From NCBI GenBank assembly GCA_964019425.1, contig OZ025799.1, positions 806,001-870,000 of the forward strand: a stretch of DNA of 64,000 nucleotides, given 5' to 3'. Made by a program: the position numbers and the translations under genes. The DNA comes from Flectonema sp. DT1601. Lineage: Eukaryota; Euglenozoa; Diplonemea; Diplonemida; Diplonemidae. Shown here in pieces: positions 29,451-38,535 of the stretch (its first letter is position 1; every line of letters begins with the position of its first letter). Under the pieces are notes generated by a model. That model searched no databases, was not told where the DNA came from, and worked only from the letters and a program-made list of their open reading frames with translations.

Positions 29451-29741
29451 CATACTTGTACCCCTTTAAAGGGGGCAAAATAAAGGGGAAATTAAAGGGC
29501 TTTTAATGCCCTTTATTTTGCCCCCTTAAAAGCCCTTTATTTTTATTTTTCCAAATTAAAGGGGAATTAAATCCCCTTTAATTTTAAAATAAAGGGCCCT
29601 TTAATTCATTATATCCCCTTTAATTCCCCTTTATTTCATTAAATTGGAAAATAAAGGGGAATTAATTAAAAGCCCTTTAATATTAAAAGCCCTTTATTTC
29701 CGCTTTAATTTTTAATTCCCCTTTAAAGGGGTACAAGTATG
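29451..29741. mobile_element. 291-bp fold-back MITE
   Basis: The ends CATACTTGTACCCCTTTAAA and the inverted TTTAAAGGGGTACAAGTATG are 24-bp inverted repeats. The interior is a chain of CCCTTTAATT and AAAGGG blocks, nearly self-complementary throughout. It interrupts a TTTATTTATT tract that is continuous in the two sister spacers (35398-35416 and 42010-42036). The target duplication cannot be delimited inside that tract, so the superfamily is open. Confidence 0.75.
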
Positions 29742-30434
29742 TTATTTATTTATTTATTTATTTATTTATGAAGCCTAGGTGCTAAAAGTCAGGAAAAGCT
29801 CACAGGGTGAGACTCTCACAGACGATAAAAGACGTAGCATAACCTGAAACAAATGACTACCTAAACATATATCTGGGAAGAATACTGCAAGTCTTTACAA
29901 AAAAAATAAAAAAAATAAAAGTACTGTCACCATAAAATAAAGTTTCTTAGGTGGAGGCCACGTGAACGTAATTGAGCACCACTTGCCTACGCTATCGCAA
30001 CAGTGAAAAAACAGCTGCAACTAAATTAAAATAAACATGCAAAATAAAAATAAGGGTTAGCAGTGGACGAACCCGACGTAAGAGCATCGGGTAAACTCCA
30101 AAATGCCACGAGGCAGCAGCAACGCAAAGTGGACCAAATCTTGTTAGGATTGTTATGGGATGGCTTACAGAGAGAAAAAAATACGGGGAGAAGCGAAAAA
30201 ACCTTCTGCAGTTACAACCAAAAACATCGGGTTAATAGGAAAAAAACAGAATTAAGTAGTACATTAGTTGGTAAGCTCGCAGACAAGTATCAGGATAAGC
30301 TCAACAGTGTAACAGTCAGATCTCTACCAGCTAAATGAAAAGAACTATTCGAAGTCTTTTATTTATGAAAGAATCTTCGGATCTCAATCCGAATATGAAA
30401 AAATAAAAAAACGGGAAAAGTCCCACTACTACTT

Positions 30435-31945
30435 CAACTCACAAGGTTAGCATATATGAAAACTGTGATGTGATTGTTATTCAAAACTACACAATCTCAG
30501 CCAAAGTAAATCATTACAAGATACACACTTCTAACTCTTACAACAAAACAGTAGGCGACTTACTACAAGAAAATGAGGAAGTAGTTGATCGCAGACAGTT
30601 AAACTGACACACAGGGAAATAGATAACATCACAACTCTCAAATAGTACTATTTCTTCATCAGTCGGTGAAGGGGAAGAAATAATTAATAAACGAGAAACG
30701 TAAAATTGAGTTGAGCACATCCGCTAGACCAGTAGTCTTCCATGTGTGTGTTGTGTACAGCTACCTCATCACACGTTTTTCAGGACTACTGTCACTTCTT
30801 TTGCAGCACTGGAAAGAAGAAAAATACAATGTAAGAAATCAGCTTATAAAATATACTGAGGGTGGCACTACAGTGGATTCGTTTGCAAGAATAAATAATC
30901 ATTCAGTTTTCGAAGGAGATGTAATCTCCACCCACATAGACGTGCCACACATGGGAATGAAAGTGAAAAAACAAAACAAAATGCCTTAGAATCATCCATC
31001 ACTAATTTATTTTCATAAATCACGGCAAGCAACTCTGACTCTTACAACAAAACAGTAGGCGAGTTACTACAAGAAAATGAGGAAGTAGTTGATCGCAGAC
31101 AGTTAAACTGCAACACAGGGAATTAAATTATATCACAGCTCGCAAATAGTTTCCTCATCAGTCGCTGAAGGCGCAGAAATATTAAATAAATAAAAAACGC
31201 AAAATTAAGTTGAGCACATCCGCTAGACCAGTAGTCTTCCATGTGTGTGTTGTGTACAGCTACCTCATCACACGTTTTTCAGGACGACTGTCACTTCTTT
31301 TGCAGCACTGGAAAGAGGAAAGCAACAAAAATTCAATTTAAGAAATCAGCTGAAAAAATATACTGAGGGTGGCACTACAGTGGATTCGTTTGCAAGAATA
31401 AATAGTCATTCAGTTTTCGAAGGAGATGTAATCTCCACCCACATAGACGTGCCACACATGGGAATGAAAGTGAAAAAAACAAAACAAAATGCCTTAGAAT
31501 CATCCATCACTAATTTATTTTCATAAATCACGGCAAGCAACTCTGACTCTTACAACAAAACAGTAGGCGAGTTACTACAAGAAAATGAGGAAGTAGTTGA
31601 TCGCAGACAGTTAAACTGACACACAGGGAAATAGATAACATCACAACTCTCAAATAGTACTATTTCTTCATCAGTTGGTGAAGGGGAAGAAATAATAAAT
31701 AAAAGAACACATCCGCTAGACCAGTAGTCTTCCATGTGTGTGTTGTGTACAGCTACCTCATCACACGTTTTTCAGGACGACTGTCACTTCTTTTGCAGCA
31801 CTGGAAAGTCGCCGCAAGATAAATTAAGCAATATCAGCTTATTAAAATAAACTGAGGGCGGCACTGTAGTGCATTCGTTCGCAAGAATAAATAAACACTC
31901 AGTTTTCGCATCAATAATCTACACATGGGAATGAAATCAAAATCC
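30435..31945. repeat. Three tandem copies of a ~505-bp receptor 3'-flank unit
   Basis: The landmark ACAACAAAACAGTAGGCGA recurs at 30540, 31044 and 31552. The third unit leads into the 3' end of R4. The same triplicate occurs at 42640-44147 before R6, while R1, R2, R3 and R5 have a single unit. Confidence 0.75.
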
Positions 31946-34522
31946 CTAACACCTTCCATCGAGTTGGATAATGTCGAGGTTCTTCTTTGAGCAAACAGTG
32001 CGCCAGTAATCGTAAGTCCGATCACCAGTAAAAGAATTCAAGTCGCTGAGTAGCTTCTCCGCTTCATCGAACTGACCGTCAGCCAGCATTTCAACAAACC
32101 CATTCCACTTCCCAAAGGTACTCTCCGCTTCCAATTGGTACATCCATTCTTCTTCTTGGACTTTTCGTAGCGCCTTCGCTTCGTAGACCAACTGCGCTGC
32201 TTCTGAATGCTTTGCAAAGCAAACCAACCGCACTGCAACACAGTCTACATGAACCCTGGAGTGTTCAGCACATCTCTTATCAATCAAACAACTATACTTT
32301 TCAAAGGCCGAATACCTCTCGAGTGTTGCTGCAAATGATACCATCGGAGATAAGATTGAGAACTTCTTCATCCCAACAATTCCGATGTTGCCCACCTTCG
32401 CTTCCCCGGAAGACGTTGCGAACGACAACGGCAGCTGACAGTCCGACTTCGCCATCAGCCCACACTTGACTGCACAAGAACGGTGGTCACTATTAGCTCG
32501 ATTCGCATTGAAATACGCCATCAGTCTATCTCCGTTAAATGCATCGCACACTCCCTTGTTTTTCTCCACCGCGGATGTCAAGCATGTGATGAGAGAACAA
32601 TGCTGTTCAACTATGACGTCGTTGTTCCTTCTTGAATGCCAACCGATGCTGTTGAACATGATGACACTTATTGTCTTCTTCTTCAATCCCATTTCAACTG
32701 CTTGGTGGTGTTGAGCCACAGATCGACTGTGCGACACCTGTGTCCTTGATGCTGAACTACCTAAACCAGAACTCTTTGAGAGTGGTGACTCTTGACTCTC
32801 CTCATCATCTGACTTCATCAACACACTCTGCGGCATGTAATTCTTGTACTCAATTAAATTCTTAACCATTTTCCTAAACGATTGCTGCATTGCCCTCACC
32901 TCACTCAGAGAGCTCAAAGATACCGTCAGATCCACGGAATCGGTTTCCATCACAGCAACAGCAGCCATGTCATCACTCAACACAATTAGTGGTGAGATTA
33001 TAATATTTGTGAACACAACAGAGAGCCCTAATAGAATCACTACACAAGTAGCTGTCACTACGTACATGATGGTGTAGTTCTTATCACGTTCATCATCTGT
33101 GTCTTGTTTGTCTTTCACAATTTGAACACGAATAACTTCAGCAGCATCATCAATAACAGACATCACACTATTACGAGGGACTAAAAGGACTAGGTACCAA
33201 TGAATGTCTAATAACTTTACAGAAGCAACTCGCACCCAGTAGAGAACTGATGTGTTGGTGTCTGTCCAGTCAGCAACTGTTCCCGCTGGCAAACTCTCAA
33301 TGTGGTCGTAGTACTCACCGTAATTGCTGTTGTTGGCCATTTCTATCATGTGCCTGCCGTGTCTTGCGATTGGAGAGAGTTCCCCGTCTATCATTCCATT
33401 CAAAGTGTGATTGACGATTGGGAATGGCACACCTAATCTCCAGATTTCAAAACCTTCTGCATTAAGCTGCCTTATGGTGTAGGCTGCCTCACCAACATTG
33501 CAACCTGTAATGTGCTCCACTTTACCATTCCAGGGATTCTTTTCCAAAGAGTAAAGAACAGACCCTTCAGGGAGCGCTGTTTCCTTCATCATGAGACTGA
33601 TACCTGTCGTATCGATAGTAGTTGTGACATAACCTGTTCGGTGTCCTTGTCTTGGATAATAATTAACCTGCTCAGGATGTGCTATCGGCATACAAGCGCT
33701 TGTCGAGACAGTAGGACCAGCTCCACTAATCGGAGAATGTATTATGGCATCAGGCTCAATTAGGATTGTATTTTGATCTGGGTTCATCATGTTGTGAAAA
33801 CATCTGCCCCTCAAAATTTCAAGCACCGCTATTGGAGTTGCGTTTGAATCAGCAACGCATCTACCAACCTTAGTGAAATCAGCATAATTACAAGGTCCCT
33901 CAATGATATGACCTGATCTATTTGTGTTTCCAAATTGAAGATAACTCTGATAGTTAAATGGACCATACGGATATGATAAACGACCCTCTGCGACAACCTG
34001 ATTGAAACTTCCATCGTCGTATAGTCCAGCAACATAGTAGATTAGATGACTTCCCCACGCACCACCATAAGCTTGTCGAAGTGTTTCACTGTTAGGAGTG
34101 ACATCCCACATGATAAGAGTTATACCTATAGGTCCGTATTGTCGCATAGCGGATAAGTGTTTAGCGAAGACAGCTTTCCTGATTATTTTCTCCATGAAGT
34201 CAGGATTACCTACTTCATCAGGGTGAAATTGTGATATGTAATTCACTAGATCTCTCGAAATGATTGAAGGGCCGGCAATACTTCCATAGGCTCTTGTTCT
34301 GAAATCCATCAACACCGACAACAATAATTGTGCAGTCACACTCCTCACATTAGTACCACCACTTTCCATACACTGAGAAATACCTCGATCTCCTGTAGCA
34401 CGAGCATCATCTGTCGACTTGTTCCCCGTCGAGATCGACATCCCTCCCAAGATCAGACCTGTCGCAAAGATCATCGACACTGCCAGTGCCAGAGTGAGTG
34501 ACTGAACACCAAGTATTCCCAT
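31946..34522 (-). CDS. Receptor R4: ectodomain type B, linker type 1 (reference copy of the family)
   Basis: The protein has 858 residues from the ATG at 34522; the acceptor is at 34546-34547. TM1 is 9-30, the ectodomain 31-484, TM2 485-508 (MYVVTATCVVILLGLSVVF) and the HAMP-like region 509-555. The linker ESPLSKSSGLGSS is around 578-602. The cyclase-like domain is about 615-770 and the helical tail 771-858. In the cyclase domain the first metal Asp position reads FNSIGW (Asn, residue 624), the second Asp is kept in FNGDRLMAYF (665), the adenine-recognition region reads FSILSPMVSFAATLE, and the NxxAR transition-state pair is Ser/Thr. Catalysis is therefore not expected. The tail pattern (AEKLLSDLNSF, then YDYW) resembles the C-terminal helix pair found after class III cyclase domains. 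The ectodomain is nearly identical to R3. Confidence 0.85.
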   Translation of the reverse strand: MGILGVQSLTLALAVSMIFATGLILGGMSISTGNKSTDDARATGDRGISQCMESGGTNVRSVTAQLLLSVLMDFRTRAYGSIAGPSIISRDLVNYISQFHPDEVGNPDFMEKIIRKAVFAKHLSAMRQYGPIGITLIMWDVTPNSETLRQAYGGAWGSHLIYYVAGLYDDGSFNQVVAEGRLSYPYGPFNYQSYLQFGNTNRSGHIIEGPCNYADFTKVGRCVADSNATPIAVLEILRGRCFHNMMNPDQNTILIEPDAIIHSPISGAGPTVSTSACMPIAHPEQVNYYPRQGHRTGYVTTTIDTTGISLMMKETALPEGSVLYSLEKNPWNGKVEHITGCNVGEAAYTIRQLNAEGFEIWRLGVPFPIVNHTLNGMIDGELSPIARHGRHMIEMANNSNYGEYYDHIESLPAGTVADWTDTNTSVLYWVRVASVKLLDIHWYLVLLVPRNSVMSVIDDAAEVIRVQIVKDKQDTDDERDKNYTIMYVVTATCVVILLGLSVVFTNIIISPLIVLSDDMAAVAVMETDSVDLTVSLSSLSEVRAMQQSFRKMVKNLIEYKNYMPQSVLMKSDDEESQESPLSKSSGLGSSASRTQVSHSRSVAQHHQAVEMGLKKKTISVIMFNSIGWHSRRNNDVIVEQHCSLITCLTSAVEKNKGVCDAFNGDRLMAYFNANRANSDHRSCAVKCGLMAKSDCQLPLSFATSSGEAKVGNIGIVGMKKFSILSPMVSFAATLERYSAFEKYSCLIDKRCAEHSRVHVDCVAVRLVCFAKHSEAAQLVYEAKALRKVQEEEWMYQLEAESTFGKWNGFVEMLADGQFDEAEKLLSDLNSFTGDRTYDYWRTVCSKKNLDIIQLDGRC

Positions 34523-36268
34523 TTTCTTAAAATGAGAAAAGAAACCTGCAGTGAGGAGTATGATTAACAAAGGAAAGGAAAGGAAAGGAAATAGAGAACC
34601 AATAAATACATGACATGTCAACAGAACACATCACAAAATGGGTGGAATAGTACGAAAGCTCAAGCGGAATTGGCAGGGTGTTGGTTTGCTGAAAGGACTG
34701 AAAGATGATTTAATTAAAAGCTACGCACATTTCAGAGCTTATCAACAGTCAACCCATACGAAAGTTCCTCATCTACTCATAATCTTAACCTCCAACTTGG
34801 CTTCTGCAATGTTCTGTCTGATTGTTCCTATCCTAAGATAAGCTTTTTTAAACTCATCCTTATTTTCTACTAAGTGATCTTCAGGTACATATCCACGATA
34901 ATCAAGAGAGGAACACTACTACGTGATCTTCAAGATTTCAACTTTCTCTTTCGTTAGATTTGAATTAGAAAATGAGAAGATGAAAGTAGATTGCAATGCA
35001 CAAGACTAAACCATTGGGGATTAAAAAAGAAACTTAACATTAGAAAATCTTTCTTCGGACTATTTCCCTTACCCAGCCAGGTAGCGAGGCTCCCAGGGTA
35101 GAATAGACCACGCAATTGGGGTGTAAAAAATATATTTTAAGAAGAACTAAAGAAACGGTAATATGAACACAACTATAAATAAGATTGTCACACAAAACTA
35201 ATCACCTTAAATAGGAACCTAAGTTGCTGTCAAACAATGGCCAAGTTGAGTTCTTAATTAGTTGTTTTATTTGATTAATCAAATCCTCATTCAAATGGTT
35301 GAGGTTAAACATATAGTCAAGCAACAAAATATGTATCAAGTACTTGACTGAATAGAATATTTGGAGCGGGGAGATTTAATACGATACGAAAAGATATTTA
35401 TTTATTTATTTATTTATGAAGCCTAGGTGCTAAAAGTCAGGAAAAGCTCACAGGGTGAGACTCTCACAGACGATAAAAGACGTAGCATAACCTGAAACAA
35501 ATGACTACCTAAACATATATCTGGGAAGAATACTGCAAGTCTTTACAAAAAAAATAAAAACAATAAAAGTACTGTCACCATAAAATAAAGCTTCTTTGGT
35601 GGAGGCCACGTGAACGTAATTGAGCACCACTTGCCTACGCTATCGCAACAGTGAAAAAACAGCTGCAACTAAATTAAAATAAACATGCAAAATAAAAATA
35701 AGGGTTAGCAGTGGACGAACCCGACGTAAGAGCATCGGGTAAACTCCAAAATGCCACGAGGCAGCAGCAACGCAAAGTGGACCAAATCTTGTTAGGATTG
35801 TTATGGGATGGCTTACAGAGAGAAAAAAATACGGGGAGAAGCGAAAAAACCTTCTGCAGTTACAACCAAAAACATCGGGTTAATAGGAAAAAAACAGAAT
35901 TAAGTAGTACATTAGTTGGTAAGCTCGCAGACAAGTATCAGGATAAGCTCAATAGTGTAACAGTCAGATCTCTACCAGTTAAATGAAAAGAACTATTCGA
36001 AGTCTTTTATTTATGAAAGAATCTTCGGATCTCAATCCGAACATGAAAATATAAAAAACGGGAAAAGTCCCACTACTACTTCAACAGTGTAAATGTTCAT
36101 CATTTGATATTCACATCTGGTCTACTTTATTGTCTGCATCACATTCAGACAATAAAATAAATCCAAAAAAGTGGAAAGACGAAGAGCAGTTGACTAAAAG
36201 GATTTTACAACACTGAAAAGTGCTTGCAAAAAAAAAAAAACAGACGAAAAGTTAATCAAAAATAATTA
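34523..36268. other. Spacer R4-R5, left part
   Basis: 34523-34685 is the receptor 5' flank. The next 300 bases are partly unique. 35038-36085 is the core module shared with the other two long spacers, without the MITE. No gene was seen. Confidence 0.6.
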
Positions 36269-37760
36269 CCGTAATTATAAATATCATGGTGTATAAAAAG
36301 TCTCCAAATCTCCAAAAAATGGCCAAATCCACCATCTTTATTATATCCAAAGTTTTTTTAGTACAATCATTCACAGAAAACACTTAGCAAAATTCGGATT
36401 CCAGAAAAAAAAAATTTCTTTTTTTTGACCTCTTTCTTTTGACTTTGGTACTAAGTTATCGACATTTTGAACTGGTTAAAGTTCTACAGGCTGGTCTTGT
36501 GTACCAACCTGGTGGGGGATTGATAACTAATGTTGAAGTTGCTTCCAGATACGTATCAGGACAACATATCCACAAATAACGTTGTTGGTAGCTGGTTGAA
36601 CACCAGTCTTAATGATGAATGATGTCAAAATTCCTAAAAGCAGCAAGTAGTAGTCTAGACGAGGCCAACTACAACTAAGGAGTTCCCTTCTCCAATCGTT
36701 GTAATACACCGAGGTATGAGGTGCGGTATTAAGAAACATGAACTCATGTTCACAACTACGGACTTCAGGAGCTCGAGTGGATTTGCAGGATTCACAATAC
36801 CTGCTTTTATAAAACCAGCCATGATAGTATTTTTCGTAATGCTATCAAGGGCTGTCACTATCTGGACCCTTCCCTTTCGCAGCGCGCTTTAAAGTTTCTA
36901 TCAGCTTCTTGCTTTGATTTTTTCAACTTTTCCTCCCGCTTGCGCATCTGCTCTGTCATCCACTCACCAAGAAAGTTTGATGCTTCTTTGAAGTTGGCCA
37001 TGACAGTTAGATCCAGATGAGAAGTCCATCCGCCTTGCACCAGTATAACCGTGATATTGGCTTCTTCAAATCGACGAAGGACTTCCTCAGTTATCTGCCC
37101 CCTAAACTGGTCATATACTGCGAGGCCAGGGTGATCCGATTGGAGTCCCAGCTCCTGGCGTTTCTTGTCTGAAACCAGAGAAGAGAAGCAAACACAGAGC
37201 CACCATAGGCACGGATATTCTCAATTAAATCGAGCACCCGCTTCCTCATCAGTGGTTAAGATGGTTGGTCTCCCAGATTTCACCTGCCCTTCTAGTGGTT
37301 CTCCCTTTGTCTTCCTCTTTTGTTCTTCAACCAAGAGCTTCATTGCCCTGCCTGCACTGTTGATCTCTTCTTATGGTCCGTGTTGAAGTATGCAATCGCC
37401 CTTGACACATTGGTGGCAGAGTTCACCATCTTACCAATGTTAAGCAACTCCCCCCTTGACCACTTCTCATAGCAGCGAGACGTTTGTGCTCTTTTACCCG
37501 CTCCTCTTTCTTTATCAAACCCAGCTCCACCTTGCTTACCGACGTCTTCAGGGGTTCAAAAGGATCCCGTTTTTTCAAAAAACTCCGCATAGTGTGAAAA
37601 ATTTCATCCCCAAAAACTACCATTTTACAGTCAAAATGTGTACTTTCATACTTTTTTATAAAAATCCACCAAGTTTTTTTTCCGAGAATCCACCATCTTT
37701 TTTATATCCAAAGTTGTTATACTCCAAATTTTTTATACACCGTGATATTTATAATTACAG
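36269..37760 (-). mobile_element. Pogo-like Tc1/mariner DNA transposon, decayed
   Basis: The 31-bp inverted repeats begin CCGTAATTATAAATATCA (left) and CTGTAATTATAAATATCA (right, inverted). A TA dinucleotide lies outside each end (36267-36268 and 37761-37762). The uninterrupted target is preserved in the R2-R3 spacer near 24791-24826. On the minus strand, 37140-36860 encodes a DDE_1-type transposase block: KKRQELGLQSDHPGLAVYDQ, then FRGQITEEVLRRF and ANITVILV, matching the 'Lxx..D.F..H.t..v...l...ni.v..vp' catalytic neighbourhood. The 'TSLLQPLD' motif is altered to TSHLDLTVM. Coding is split over several short frames (37423-37623, 36858-37040 and 36655-36858), so the copy is inactive. Confidence 0.75.
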
Positions 37761-38535
37761 TACATATATAGAGAGAAAAAAAACATCAGACTAATAGGAA
37801 GAAATAGAAACTAAGTCGCAAATTAGTTAGCAATAATAATTATCAGTCAATCAAAAAAAAGCAAATTTTCGTAGGACAACAAATAAGTTGGTTCGGGCTA
37901 AGATTAAAAACAATCTTTCTTCGGACTATTCTCCTTACCGAGCCCTCTTTAGCGAAAGAGAGCAAGGGGGACACTCATCGCGTTTGTCTTTCTCAGCCAA
38001 GGAACCACGTCAACATGGTTATTTTTTTTACCATTTAACACAGTCTCCTTATGAAATAGAGAACACATCACAAAATGGGTGGAATAGTACGAAAGCTCAA
38101 GCGGAATTGGCAGATATGATTACAAGATACACACTTCTAACTCTTACAACAAAGTAGCAGGCGAGTTACTACAAAAAAATGAGGAAGTAGTTGATCGCAG
38201 ACAGTTAAACTGACACACAAGAAAATAGATAACATCACAACTCGCAAATAACTTCTTCATCAGTCGGTGAAGGGGAAGAATTAATAATTAAAAGAGCACA
38301 TCCGCTAGACCAGTAGTCTTCCATGTGTGTGTTGTGTACAGCTACCTCATCACACGTTTTTCAGGACTACTGTCACTTCTTTTGCAGCACTGGAAAGTCG
38401 CCGCAAGATAAATTAAGAAATAATCAGCTTATTAAAATATACTGAGGACGGCACTGTATTGGATTCGTTTGCAAGAATAAATAATCACTCAGTTTTCGCA
38501 TCAATAATCTACACATGGGAATGAAATCAGAATCC
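37761..38535. other. Spacer R4-R5, right part, with a stranded receptor 5'-flank fragment
   Basis: Between about 38055 and 38112 is a piece of receptor 5' flank (AGAACACATCACAAAATGGG, then GTACGAAAGCTCAAGCGG) with no receptor next to it. It is joined directly to the receptor 3' flank that leads into R5. This looks like a deletion or recombination scar. Confidence 0.6.

Larger units (their letters stand above)
28504..31945. other. Spacer R3-R4, duplicated in the R5-R6 spacer
   Basis: 28504-29060 is the receptor 5' flank plus an extension identical by eye to 41113-41660. A core module (about 29050-30430) is shared with 35038-36085 and 41655-42640; here it is interrupted by a MITE. 30435-31945 holds three tandem copies of the receptor 3'-flank module. 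The plus-strand open frames in these modules are discussed as a low-confidence finding. Confidence 0.65.

Noticed and set aside
29451-29741. CRISPR-like or simple satellite array
   Set aside because: The repeats occur in both orientations with no uniform spacers, and the flanking 24-bp inverted repeats and empty sister sites fit a fold-back MITE.
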